Below are positions 25,428-38,439 of a stretch of 64,000 nucleotides of DNA, in pieces (positions within the stretch are counted from its first letter, which is position 1; each line of letters starts with the position of its first letter). Origin of the DNA: Epiperipatus broadwayi (Eukaryota > Onychophora > Udeonychophora > Euonychophora > Peripatidae); NCBI GenBank assembly GCA_028023455.1, contig JAQFVV010012398.1:6656682-6720681 (forward strand), read 5' to 3'. The notes beneath the pieces are model-generated. The model was not told the DNA's origin. It saw only the letters and a program-made list of their open reading frames with translations, and did no database searches. The translations under genes and the position numbers were made by a program.

Positions 25428-26460
25428 TATATCTTTTATTTATATTATTCAAAAAAATTTGTTTATATGTAATGGAGAGTTAATTATGACGTGACCTTTG
25501 CTGTTGAATTTAAATTGGTTATATGGTTAGTGTTTAGTTTTAAAAATGGTAAAAATATAGTATGCACTATTTAAAAATAATAATTTCAAAAACAATATAT
25601 TAATATTTAGCCAATTTTTATCAAAACAACAATTAGGAAACAGCCCAAAAGGGGGAAAAATATAAAGTAATTAAGTGACCAAAAAAATCAAATAATTCTA
25701 GAAATATCAAAAATAATAATTAGTAACCAACATGGAGGGTGGGAGGGGGTGGAATCCACTGTAAGCATGTGACCAATCTTCTCTCTAGAAATGAAATATA
25801 AAAAATAGTAATTAGGAAATGACAAAAAAAAAAAAAAAAATATTGAAAAAAGAACCCCAAGAATTATTAGTATTATAAAACATTAAAACTAAGCAGAACA
25901 CGAACATATGATTGCCAAATGTAAATAAAAGCAGCTGATAAAAAAAATGCATAAACTAAAACAAACAAGAATGTCTCTACATTAAAATATTTTAATATTA
26001 CAATTAACAAAAAAGCTATAAATCAAAAGATATCAAAAGTTTAATTATGAGTATATTAAAATCCTATAGTGGCAGGATACAGAAAAAACACTAATGAATT
26101 ATATTATGAAAAAAAATGGCCTAAAACAAAATTATTTTTGTTGTCTAATTAGCAAGCATCACATATTAAATGTTATCAAATGTTTAATTATGAGAGAAAT
26201 ATTAATAACAACTGTAAGCTGTTTATTATAAATATTAAAATTAATAAATAAAATCTATAAAACATATTACTCATGATTAAAAAATTAATTAAAATGTATT
26301 TTAATATTACCTCACTCCTGTACAAGTTGGAGTCCTGAATCCATGCGCTGAAAGAAATTCAATGGAATTTCCTGGCCAATGAAATAGATTAACCTTTGAC
26401 CTCTTACTTTTTTTTGAACATTGAACAAAAATATTATTAAAAAAAAGTTTTTAAAATGTT

Positions 26461-27060
26461 TACAATCTTAAAATAATAAAAGAGTTTGCATGAGTGAAGT
26501 TATTTTTGATTAGTATATTGATACATCAGAAAACACCTGAGCAGGGAGTGGATAATGAGGTTGTTTTCAGGATTGTCTTCATCAAGTGAATGTTTCAAAG
26601 GTTTGACACCTAAATGTAAAGCTGAGAAAAAATGTTTTGCCCATTAACGAAAATTAAACTGGAGTTTATTTTCTCTAAATTTATAAATGTTTTTTAAAAA
26701 TATGATATCACTGTTTTGTTTTGACTAATAGCAACAAACACCTGTTAATATTTTTTGGAAAAAGTGTTTTAATAAATATCAAAACTTGTTTTTTATTTTT
26801 ATTTGTCAGCTAAGTATTTGCTAATTGTTTTATTTTTATTTTTGATGTAATGGCAAAATGGCAGTGAAAATGACTTCTGACCATCTATTTAACTATCTAG
26901 TTATCTGACTATATATTTACCAATCAGTCTTTTTCTCTGTCTACAATTATGTATCTATATATAATCATAGGTCAACATAATAGTTATTTTGCCATCATAT
27001 ATTAAATATTTAAATAACAAAAATAAAAACAAATTTTCAAAAAAAAAAAAAAACATTAAA
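26461..27060. repeat. Partial extra foldback unit in the left arm
   Basis: Sequence from 'gtttgcatgagtgaag' (26,486) is repeated in the same orientation from about 27,160. A short TATC block (about 26,880-26,970) is followed by an inverted return containing TTGCCATCA. So a small foldback precedes the main one, and the tRNA-like insert lies between them. Confidence 0.6.
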
Positions 27061-27065
27061 GGGAA

Positions 27066-27144
27066 GTCATCGCGGCCGCCTTGCAAGCAAGTAGTTGGTT
27101 GCAGACGGTTGTGGGTTCGCGTCCCGGCCGGTGCTATGACATAT
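27066..27144 (+). mobile_element. tRNA-derived short insertion (SINE-like), copy 1
   Basis: A G+C-rich 79-bp island in A+T-rich DNA. It contains a good pol III B-box (GGGTTCGCGTCCC, 27,113-27,125) and ends TGACATAT followed by an A-rich tail. The outer seven bases on each side pair as a tRNA acceptor stem with G-T pairs and one mismatch. The D and anticodon arms do not fold cleanly, so this is not a functional tRNA gene. Its tail matches that of the 57.2-kb copy. Confidence 0.65.
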
Positions 27145-27467
27145 GAAAAAAAAAAGTCTTCACATAATATGAAAGTTTGAATGAGTGAAATTATTTTTGA
27201 TCATTATATAGATTTAATATTATATACTCAAACAGGGGTTGGGGGTGGGATAAAAATCTTGTTTTCAGGATTGTAGTCATCATATGAGGAATTTTAAAGA
27301 TTGGATACTACAATTTAAAGTGGGGTAAAAATACCAATATTCTGTGCATCAAACAAAATTAAACCTGTTTTTTTTTTTTTCAATCTATAAATGTTGTTTA
27401 TTTGTTAACTGATTTTTTAAAAAAAAAATTGATGTCATTGTTTAGTATTTTATGACCTACATGTTTA

Positions 27468-29133
27468 TCTGTCTATTTATCTGGTTTTCTATCTATAATT
27501 TATTTATGTATCCAATAATCCATTTAAGTATCTAGCTATTCACTCATTTCTTATCTGTTTATCCTCTACCTATCTCTCTGCCTCTCTTTATGTTCATATA
27601 TTTATTTGCTTTTCTACCTATCAATTTATTTATGTGTCAAACCATCCATTTAACTATCTAGCAATCAACATATTCCTTATCCATCTATTTATGTCTACTT
27701 ATCTATCTATCAACATGCCTATCTAGCTGTTTCTATATGTTTATCAGTCTACCTATCTATCTATCTATCTATTTATCTATACAAGCTTCAACTCTTATAA
27801 GCACATAAGACACATGTAACTATATATTCAGATAAGTGAACAGATAGATACATAGATAGATAGAAAGATAGATAAAGAGGTATGTAGGTAGGTGCCATAG
27901 ATAGATAGATAAATAGATAGATATGTAAGTAAATAGATATCTAATAGATGAATGGATGGGTGAGTAGCTAAATATCTAAATAGATGAAATGTTGGATGGA
28001 TAAATAAATAGATACATACAAAAGTAGAGAGATAGGCAAAGAATAGTAGATAGATGAATTTATTGATGGATCAATAACAGATAAATAAATGGATAAATGA
28101 ACAGATTGATCAATGAATAGATAGATACACAGATATATAGATGGATTGATTAATGGATAAGTAATAAATAGACATATAATGGATGCTTTGATAGATGGAC
28201 AAATGAATACATACAGAGTTAAATACATAGATTGATAAATGATTAGGTAAATAAATAGATAATAAAATAAATGAACAGTTAGGTAGATGAACAGATGTTT
28301 GGATAAATTTATGGTTGAGTAGATAACTAGGCTAAGAGGTAGATGTATGGATAGAGTGACAGATGACTAAAAAAATAGATATACAGTTAAATGGATGGGT
28401 ATATAAATAGATAGACAATTGGGTAGATAGATAAATAAAAAAGTCATATTGATGGTTAAAAATATAAATCAATAGGTAGAAACATAGATAGGGAGGATAG
28501 TTAAATGATGTATTGGTATAGAGAGATTGATAGATAAAAGAAGCAGACAAGTAGATAGGTAGATAAACATATAATAATACAGAGAGTTAAAACAGTATTT
28601 AGGTAGGTTTGTAGACAGATAAATAAATATAAAAGGAATGGATGGGCGCCTAGACAATTAAATGGATGGTTGGATGCATAAATAAATAGACATTAAAACA
28701 AATAAATAGATAGATAGACAAACAGACAGACAGATAGATAAAAATAAAGATAGATAAACAATTAGAGAGATAGACACAGTTAATTAGATAGATAAGGGAT
28801 GGATGGAATGTTAGATAGTTACATGGATGGCTGGATGCATAAATAAATAGGTATGTAGAAAACCAAGTAGATAAACAAAGAGCAAGAGAGTTAGTTAGGT
28901 AGAAGATAATTATATAATGAATGGGTGAGTGGCTAGATAACTAAATAGATGGATTGTTGGATGCATTAATAAATTATAGATAGAAAACCAGATAAATGGA
29001 TAAATATATAGATAAATATATAGAGAGACAGGTAGATTATGTATAAATAAATGACTGTGGACAGATAGAGAGAAAAACTGACAGGTAAATAGAAAGGCAG
29101 ATAACTAGATAGTTAAATAGATAATCCGAGATT
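27468..29133. repeat. TATC/GATA minisatellite at the centre of the inverted repeat
   Basis: TATC-rich sequence (27,468-27,780) switches to GATA-rich sequence (about 27,831-29,133) across a ~50-bp unique centre. It is not a simple tetramer array. A higher-order unit of about 126 bp is visible, for example from GAAAACCAAGTAG (28,858) to GAAAACCAGATAA (28,984), and on the left from GGTTTTCTATC (27,482) to GCTTTTCTACC (27,609). Translations give YLSIYLSI-type low-complexity peptides, which are artefacts. Confidence 0.8.
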
Positions 29134-31489
29134 GACATCAGAGCTATTTTGCCATCACATCAAAAATAAAATAAACAATTCGCAAATATTAAAATAATAA
29201 AAACAATTTTTCAAAAAACATTAATAGGTGTTTATTATTATTAGTTCACACATTAAATAATGATATCAAATTAAAAAAACAACAACAAATAATCAACATT
29301 TATAGATTAAAAAAAAAACAACTAGATTTAAATTTGTTTTATGGATAAAACATTATCATTTTTTTCTCAATTTACATGTAAGAGTCACACATTAGAAACA
29401 TCTCATCCTGAAAACAATCTTCCTAATCCCCATCCCCTCTCACTTGGGTATTTAGTATTAAATATTCTATCTATTTACTGCTCAAAAATTATTTCACTTA
29501 TGCAAACTTTTGTATTTTTTTAAGGTTTTAAACATTTTAAAAAAGTTGCTTTAAATTTTAGTCAAACATTTTTTTCATTCGAAAAAAGTAAGGGTGAGCA
29601 GGAAATCCCAGCGGATTTCATTTTTGTCTAATACGGATTCATAATACCAGCTTGTACAGCAGTGAGATAATGTAAAAATTCATTTCAATTTTCATGTTGG
29701 CTTATAAATTTATTTTTTAAGTTTCATTTATTAATTTTAATATTTATAATATACCGCTTACATTTGTTATTAATATTTTTCTCGTAATTAAACATTTGAG
29801 GATATTTAAAATGTGATGCTTGTTAATTGTAAAATTAAAATACTTTTGTTTCAGAACATTTCTTTTTCGTAATTAAATTTATTATGGACTTTTTTTTGTA
29901 TTGTGCCACTATATATTAGCATTTTAATATATCTCGTAATTAAATTGCTTTTTAGATAATTGTAATATTAAAATATTTTGACTTAAGAACATTCTTACTT
30001 TTTATCAGCTGCTTTATTTACATTGGCCAGCATATGTTTATGTTCTGCCACCATATTTTATAAGTAAAATACTTTATCATTATTTTTAATGTTTTATAAC
30101 ACTAATAATTCATAGTTCTTTTGTAATTTTTTTTTTAGAAACCTGATTAAACTAACTTTTTTTTTGTCATTTCCTAATTTCTATATTTGATATTTGATTT
30201 CTAGAGGGGGATTTCATCACATGATTATACTACCCCCCCCCCTTTCTTTGGGGTGATTACTAATAATTATTTTGATATTTGACTTTTACAGTTGTTTGAT
30301 ATTTTTGGTCATGTGATTCCCTCTTTTGGACTACTTCATAATTATTGGTCAAATGTTAATATATTGTTTATGAAAGTTTTTTTTCTTAAATTGTGTGTAA
30401 TAAGCTCTTGCAATTTTTAAAACTAAACATTAACTCATGAAACCAGTTTAACTGCACAGCTTATGTTATAATTAATTTTTCACTATATATATAATTCTTT
30501 TTGAATTTGATATAAATAACAAATACATATATATACATGTAGATATGCAATATTAACTCCCTTAATACAAACTAAAGTATATATGCTATAGAAACTATAC
30601 ATTTAAACTAATGTAAACTATGTAATCACAAACTTCATTAATAAATAGATTATATTAAAAGTATTTATTATGTATGCCTTATGTATCCTTAATTTATTTA
30701 TTTTTTTGTTTAAATATTATTTGCTAAACTATTGATTTTGAAATTTTCTACTGTCTGCATTATTTTTTTGTCCTGCAAAAATTCTTAATTTTTTTTTGTC
30801 ATTTAAAAAATATTCATAATGTTTTGATTGTAATATTTAATAATTCTGGATAACATAACTATTAACATACTGTTTAACAAGATAGTTTTGATGAAATATC
30901 AAATTGCACTCTACCACCATAGGCATGTGTTTTTAAACTATGTTAAATATGTTTTTCCATGTAAGAATTTATTTATTTTGTCAAATATTTGCTAATTTGT
31001 ATTTTGTTGATTTGTGCTATTTTTTGATCATTTCCTAATTACTAAAATTTGCAAAATATTGTTTTTTGATAGGTCATATTTTAAAAGTAAAATGCTTTAG
31101 TATCGTTTTTATTTTTTTTTTAATGTTAATTTTTTTTATTGTTTTCTAATTACTAATATTTGCTAAATATTCTTTTTTTGATATTTGATAATTTTTTTGG
31201 TCATGTGATTCACTATTATTTTTTATCATTTCTTAATTAGTAATATTTTTGATATTTGATTTCAAAAGTTATTTGAATTTTTTTGGTCATGTCATTATAT
31301 TTATTTCTGTAAAGGATGTGTGTTTTTTTTCTGATGAAAATTGCAAGTTTTAACTGCATGGTACAAAACAACTGGTACACATTGGGTTCACAAGGTAGAG
31401 TTTTATCTTAGTGCTTGGTCATGTCAGCATTGGTTTATCTTAAAACCAAAATGGGAAGGGCGCATTCTAAACCAGTACCAATATTTGAA

Positions 31490-31702
31490 TATTATACTTT
31501 AATAAAATTAAATATATAAATCACAGTATAAGAATTTATCATTCTCACATTGATTAAGATTTTATTTAAGATTTAAAATAACTTTATATAAATATTTTAA
31601 AATAGTATTTCTTTATATTTAAATATATCAGAAAAACATAAACATTTTTAACCACTCATACACCTTTAATTATTGTATTAAAAGTTTATGTAATTTTACC
31701 GT
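31490..31702. other. AT-rich spacer
   Basis: Short interval between the giant inverted repeat and the 10-bp target duplication of the next element. Nothing recognised. Confidence 0.4.
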
Positions 31703-31712
31703 ACACTAATAT

Positions 31713-33733
31713 AACGATCGAAATGAAAGTGAAGATCGAATCTAACTGCAAAAACAATATCTGCAACTACCAGGGTGCCATCTAGGCATTTAAACCTAGA
31801 AAAATTTATAGAGTAGGCAGATACGCGCTGTTAAGATTCCACTTTATTTAAATATTCTGATCGTTAGCCCAAGTCACTAGCTCAGTGGAGACGCAGAGAT
31901 AAAAATCTATATCTTAATTTATATCTTAAATATAAATAAATAAAAGCCACTGCCAGAAATTCACACATAAAAATATTTATTTATGCACATATAAAATAAC
32001 ATTTAAATTTTGAGGAATAAGTTTAACATTTTAGATTTTTATATTAACTTTTAATTTACATTTAACTAAGTTTCAATGAGTTTAATATTTTATTTAGATA
32101 GTCAAGTATGAATAGACTACATAGATCTGCATTTGAAAAGAAAATATTCTTCCCTGATTTAACCTTAGGCAACAAATTTCGCAATCAACTGGTGCCAATC
32201 CATCTGATACATTCATGTATTCAATGTAGCATGATACGACAACACAAAATACTATACTGTCAGGAATGGACATCTGAACAGTAAGTAGAATTAGAGAAGA
32301 CATTGACTCTCCACCAACAGGGATGTTACATCTGTTGGCAAGTAGAACAATAAACAAAAAACTCCATAGGAATGGACTGCGGTCTTCTGCCAACTTACAA
32401 ACCCATCCATAGGCAAACAGAAGGTGTGTGGCGTATATATGCAATCCTGCCCGTAGCGGACCTCATACTACATCTACTAATTACACAAATATATCCAATC
32501 CATTGAGCCAATTCAACCACGAAATGAATAACCTAAGATTACCCTCCCTTAATATAACTTTACAAAACTATATAGCCATTCACGCCCGACTTAAATTTAA
32601 CATTTAGATACGTTCGCACAAATGCATTTTATAAAATTTGTTTTAAAATGTTGAGTACAGATCAGCTGCACAGATTCCACAGTCAAAAACATTCCAAATT
32701 AAACACAACCGATCAAAATACAAAGTCATCGATAAACGTCACTTGCATAGGGAATATACAAATCCCATTAGCATTCATCGTAAGATGCTTACAGTGATAT
32801 CGTTGACATATATTCTAATTGAATGTGAAAACCACAACATTATCAACCGCTAACGAATCTATGCAACGTCTATACCCAAACCTTAAATTTCCTCATTTAA
32901 AATTTAAACAACAAATAATTTATACAATAAGAGAAAAAAAAATGGAAATGATTTTTATCAATCGGAAAACATATAAAATTAAACATTATTAATTGATTTT
33001 AAACTTAAAAGTCAGATAGAAGTTCATAAGCTTGAACGAAAGTTCTTAATTATTTTTCAATTTAGAGTTCATGTCAATATAGCTTACGGTAGAAGAGTCC
33101 AGGTTTCTGCTTTTAATTCCCGTGACGCCTCCATTGGAAGATAATGTTCTGGAGATGGCAATAGCTGGTTCAAGGTATCACAGTTTTTTCCTTTTTCTTT
33201 TAAATAGAGAGTGTGGTATGTGCGTCCTACCACAACTCTCAAACACACAATGCTGGAACTCCCGAAAAAACTGTATTTCCCTTTTTATATTATCCACACA
33301 GATTCAATCAACAAAACGTCACTAATCCATCACTTTCATTAGGGTCCGAGCCAAGGCTTAGTGCTTCCATTGGTCAAGCTAATTTCTCTTTTCTTCTTAT
33401 CTATCTTTCATCAGATCATTTTAATTATACAAGAGCCCATGGCTAGCTTGCTTTTCAAACAATTTATAAACAATCATTTCCATTTACAGATTACAAGAAT
33501 TAATTAATACCTGTTTTTATTTTTAAATCTTATACTTTTTTTTTTATAAAAAAGTACGTTCAAATACTTATTTATTTGTTTTTTTAAAAAAAAATATTTT
33601 TAAAGTTTGGCATCTGTGCGAATGTATATACGTTTAACAAACATTTTAATTTTAGCATTTAGTTTTTTACTTTTATTTGCGAACTTTTAAGTTTTTATTT
33701 TAAATTAATGTAACGACATATTTATATATCGTT
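31713..33733. mobile_element. 2,021-bp element with perfect 10-bp target duplication
   Basis: The element begins AACGATCG and ends ATATCGTT (6-bp inverted termini AACGAT/ATCGTT). It is bracketed by identical ACACTAATAT at 31,703-31,712 and 33,734-33,743. A terminal hairpin, TGTAACGA...TCGTTACA, lies at 33,709-33,736. A diverged copy is present in the opposite orientation at about 54,395-56,509. A 10-bp duplication is in the range of Mutator-like elements, but the termini are too short to assign a superfamily. There is no convincing transposase. The longest minus-strand frame (32,094-32,444) is hydrophobic and not conserved as protein in the other copy. Confidence 0.8.
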
Positions 33734-33743
33734 ACACTAATAT

Positions 33744-35317
33744 AAATATTGCTTTACTTGATCCAATTTTATGTAATTTATTCATGTATACAATATTTTA
33801 TATTTTATTACTGCATTGTTTCTTTTTTTTTTAAAAAAAATAAAACAGAAAACTGATTTTTTAAAAAAAAATTCTTGATATGGTAAATATAAGATATTAT
33901 TTTTGTAATAATCATATTTGTTATTATTATTTTAAATATATCAAATAACTCTCTCTCTATATATATATATAAATGGCATGAATAGTAATAGTAAAATGGA
34001 CTGTTTCATTTTTAGACCACATAACAATGTGATGTGATGTGAAATATGGAATGTGTAAATCCAGCATAAGAAATTGTAACTGAGAACTATAACATAAAAA
34101 AAAATAAAACTTAGGAAATTATGATTGAGAAATCACATTTCAAGAATTTATTTTAATATGTTTATATTTATTTATTTTGTAAAAATAATGATTCAAACAC
34201 CCCAATTAATATTTGTAAAGTAACAAAAATGTATTTGTAATTCTGCACCATTTTTATGCCCATCTTATATTGGTGTCCTTGAGTCATGCTTACCCTGCTT
34301 ACTGGCTTCTTCCAGCCCTGATTATCAAAAATCTGTTTGGTATATTGAATGAAACTGTTATGCCTAATCTTTCATTGGGTGCTTAAATGTCATGTGTTAC
34401 AACCAATTGAACATTCATGAATTATTTATTCAATAGAGGCTTAGTTGGACAGCTAAATAGCAGATTATCAATCCTAACGTAGATTAATATTTTTATATTG
34501 TATTTCTATCTTACTTATTTACAATAAAGAAAATAAAACCTTATGACTAAAATGGGGTAATTTTGAGGTGAAAAACAATATTTACACAAAAATCACTTTT
34601 ATAAAAAGTTTCATAATGCATATGCAAACACACACATATAAAAAATAATTTAATTTTAATATCCTATAAATTATGAGCAATACTGAGACTAAACAAAATT
34701 ATATCCATGAGTAAAAATAATGGTAATGAGGTTTGCATATAATTATTTAAAATATTTTATCGATCTATAAGAGACAAAAATCAATCTAAAGCTAAGGATT
34801 TATAGCACTGCATCACCTAGCGGCCATTAATTATTCCAGTTAACTGTAGAGGGTTCTAGGGTAGAGTAATGATAACTGCTTTTGAAAGCACATAAGAAAA
34901 AAATATATGAGAAGTCATGTAATGTTTGCGTTAATTAATGTCTGAAATAGTCCAGCATAAACTTACAAATAAAATATCATCACAATTTTTTAGGTGAATA
35001 TAATGTATACACTTTTTGAAAAAAAAACGTCAACTATCAGATAAGCTTGAGGTTTAAGCATCTGAATATTTCTTACTAGAAAGACTATTCCATTATTCTA
35101 TTTAAATAAAAATATTTTACTTTTTGATCTTCAGCTTGAAAAAAAATTTAAAGAAGCGTCTCACATGATAATGGCAAACAATCCCATAAGTCAACGTAGT
35201 ATGACTATACATAGTGTATGGAACCACTAAAAACTTTGCTCTTAGAAAAAAGTGGAGAAATCAGAAGGAACCTCATAGATAAGTATATGAAATTTCTACT
35301 GACTGTTGCTTTTAGCA
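33744..35317. other. AT-rich spacer
   Basis: No gene or recognisable repeat. A short TA/TC microsatellite lies near 33,951-33,972. Confidence 0.4.
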
Positions 35318-35440
35318 GGATGGCTCAGTTGATTAGAGCATTACCGTAAAATTTAATATTCAATAACTTAAGGGTCTAGGTTTAATTCCCATGTTAGTAC
35401 TGTCACTGGTCAGGCCAGCAACACCTGAAGAAGAGGAGAA
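35318..35440 (+). mobile_element. tRNA-derived SINE (family S2), plus copy
   Basis: A pol III A-box, TGGCTCAGTTGATTAGAGCA (35,321-35,340), is followed by a B-box, GGTTTAATTCCC (35,379-35,390). After that comes a non-tRNA body with 'actgtcactggtcag' and an 'agaagagg' block. The extended A-to-B spacing and the body shared with 51.86-51.99 kb identify a SINE, not a tRNA gene. Confidence 0.75.
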
Positions 35441-35978
35441 AACAATACCTTTTAAAACATTGTGTTTGTGCTATTGCTAACAGTTGAATGTATTTGGAAT
35501 ATTTAAATAAAGTTAAATTTTTCTAAAGACATTATACTCATATTAGATAATGGAAATAGCCCAAAATATAAATACAACTAATGGAATTGTTCTGATTCCA
35601 TCTAATCTCAATCAGATTGAGCATTCATTGCCACAGGCCAATAAATATAAGAATAGATAACACATCACCAATTACAGATACAAGACAATAGGGAGACAAC
35701 AATACTTTAATGTCAGACCTGAACAGCAATACACATGTTATCCATTATATGGTTAAAGCAGTAAGACAAATTTACATTAGAATTAGAAGCTTCTGCAATC
35801 TAAATTAGATATAAGGCAAACTCTCATAGTGTAGTTGGAAGTGTCATCATACCAAAGCATGAGGTAAGCTGTCACAGAAAATCTGGAAGTGCCACCATAT
35901 TTACTCATAAGGCAAGTTCTCATGAAACAGAATTTGTAGGTAAATCTAGAAGAGTACTTAACATCTCTTATATTAATA

Positions 35979-36102
35979 GTTGAATAGCAACTAAATGTTA
36001 TGCAATCCAACAGTATCAGGTGACAGCATCACAGAAGAGTACTTAGTTGAATAGCAACTAAATGTTACGCAATCCAACAGTATCAGGTGACAGCATCACG
36101 GT
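35979..36102 (+). repeat. ~65-bp tandem duplication
   Basis: The block TTGAATAGCAACTAAATGTT...CAGGTGACAGCATCAC occurs twice in tandem with one base change. No function is evident. Confidence 0.8.
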
Positions 36103-36362
36103 TGTATATATTGTAAATATACATTTCTTTATTTGTTTTTGTTAACAAATATTTAATTGTATTTTATGAGTCTGTGTTTATCAGTGCATCATTCACCTTT
36201 AGCTCACTCTGCTATCACCTCCATTCATCAATCCAGTATATCCTCTCATAAAACATATACTTTTTCAAATAATCTGTATAGGACAAGTTACAATTTAAGT
36301 TTCTATGCACATTATTTTAGGGATACTTAAACTGAACTTTATATAATATGTATTTAAATATA

Positions 36363-37595
36363 TTTCAAACTTTTATCCCATCACACACCACTGAAACACA
36401 TGTTCAAAGACACATGAAAAGGGAGGTGATTCCCAAAATGCACATTTAATGCTGAACCAGCACCTGTTAGTTGCCCAGATTACAATATCTTACACATAAT
36501 TATTCAGGATAAATAGATAACAAATTATTACTTTGATATGTTTCAATTTTTCAGCACTTATAACTTAATACAAACCACTTTATAGAAATGTATTAACAAC
36601 TTTTAAGCTAGTTCAAATATATTCTTTAGTTACTTAATGAATAATAATATGTCTGCAGTCTTTATAGAGTTATCAACACATAATTTTTCTGCCCATGTTA
36701 AGAGTCATGATAATTTTTACTATACCATTCTCAAACAAGGTGAGGACTGGTTTCTCACCCCATTTGATACCCTTGTAGAGGATGCACAATCATTACACTA
36801 TAATATTTGTAAAGATAAATGAGGCACTGATAAAAATAAAAACTTACAATGCATATTATTGTGCAATGAGCATACACCCTCCCCATTATATTAAAAATGG
36901 ATAGATACTTGTCTTGATCTTGCCTGAGAGTATGTTCTGAGAGTTCAGATGCACAGATAAAAAATCGATCATAATATACAAATATTATAGTGCTCTGATT
37001 AGTAGTGAATAGAAACTTTCTCTGTCTTGATTGAGAGTGACAATTCACATGCACTGATAGCAAATAACAAAGAAAATAATTAACAAATATTATAATGCAA
37101 TGATTGCATATTCATCTACAAGATATTTAAAGTGGATAGAAATATCTCTGTCTTCTTAGAGAGTGGTATAGTGAAAGTTATCATTACTGTCAGCATGGGT
37201 ATAGAAATCAGGTGTTAATACCTCTATAAACACTGCAGATTTATTATTATTATTCAATAAGTAAGTAAAGTGTGTATTTGGATTATAAATTAATGTCTAG
37301 CTTAATAAATTATTAACAAAAGTAGTCAATATATTTTTATAAAGTGGTTTGTTTCTAAGTCATGAGAGCAGAAATTTGAAACCTGTCAATTAAACTATAA
37401 TAATTTGCTATCTAAATATATCCTGAACAAATGATGAAGATATGTGTAAGAGATTATGATATGGGGCAATCAATGAATGCTAGTTTAGCATGAAATACCC
37501 ATCTTGGGGATCACTTATCTTTTTCACATATCTGTGATTATATGTTTCATTAATGTGTGATAGAATAAAAGTTTGAAATAAATTGAAATTCATAT
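36363..37595. repeat. Inverted pair of F1 repeats with ~0.8-kb centre
   Basis: A minus-oriented F1 copy (about 36,363-36,560) faces a plus-oriented one (about 37,375-37,595). Both share the core beginning 'gctggtttagcatgaaata', and the outer end reads TTTCAAACTTTTAT on one side against its complement on the other. The centre has no coding frame I can support. The arrangement suggests F1 can act as long terminal inverted repeats. Confidence 0.7.
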
Positions 37596-38439
37596 TGTAT
37601 GAAGTTAAGTTTAAGTACCTCTAAAATAATATGTATACAAAGCTAAAATGCAACAGGTCCTGTATGACTTGCTTGAAAAAGTGTATGTAGATTATGTATC
37701 TGTAACTTCTAGGATAATAGATGGTTGTGATAGGGTTGTGTGAGCTAAAGGTACACGATGCACTGATAAAACAAAAAAAATACTATATGTGTTTAATATA
37801 AATAAACAATATAATAAAGTATTGAGAGAAAAATTTTATTAGTGCAGACAATTATGAAGTTCTTAGCACACTTTTGATTGAATTGAGTCATAGATATAGC
37901 AATTAATGTAATCAAATTAGGAGAGTATTTTAAATAGTCTGTGAACAAGTGAAATAATTGAGTATTGTTTGCATTGTAAATCAAATGGATACATTGGGCA
38001 ATTTATTGGTGATGGGAACGAAAGATTCTTTTTGATTGACGGTATGTTTATTCCTAGAGATGTGACAAGTCTTCTTGACTTTACACTTAGCATAATTGTG
38101 CTCAGTGCAGACTAACGCAGACTATGCTAATGGCTGAATCTATGACTGAATTTAGAGAAATGTTTAAAATGATGGAAATTTTCATTAGTATGACTTTTAG
38201 ATGATTATAAAAATATTTAAGTTGAATTAAGTGGGTGTATAAGTTGGCTTAGGATTTCCCATAATAAACAGAATGGCAAGAAATATTTGGCATTTAATTG
38301 TTGGAAGCAATTTATCTTTTGAGTTATTGATTAAACAATACAATGGATAAGAAGTGTAGAGGACAATTTGATGTGTAAAAAACCCTTTTATTAATTAGAT
38401 GAGAAATTTTAGGTAAGTAGATATGGGATATGCAGGGCT

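Larger units (their letters stand above)
19527..31489. repeat. Giant inverted repeat (foldback) with nested insert
   Basis: The right arm (about 27,831-31,489) is the reverse complement of the left arm, which lies in two pieces (19,527-20,696 and 25,428-27,780). Anchors in order are: outer ends GGTACTAGTTTAAAATG against the complement of CATTCTAAACCAGTACC; 'atttcatcaaaactat' near 20,335 and 30,890; 'gttaatgtttagtt'-like sequence near 25,530 and 30,430; 'gtacaagttgg' near 26,320 and 29,655; and 'ttgttttcaggat' near 26,565 and 29,415. With the 4.73-kb insert removed the left arm is about 3.5 kb, against 3.7 kb on the right. The arms contain tandem sub-repeats related to TCACATGACCAAAAAAATCA. 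No coding sequence was found in either arm. Confidence 0.85.

Noticed and set aside
27066-27144. Functional tRNA gene
   Set aside because: Only the B-box and a partial acceptor stem are convincing. The D and anticodon arms do not fold.
27968-28657. Minus-strand frames reading YLSIYLSI-type repeats
   Set aside because: Translation artefacts of the GATA/TATC array.
32094-32444. 116-codon membrane-protein-like frame
   Set aside because: The equivalent frame in the inverted copy at 55.7 kb is not conserved at the protein level.
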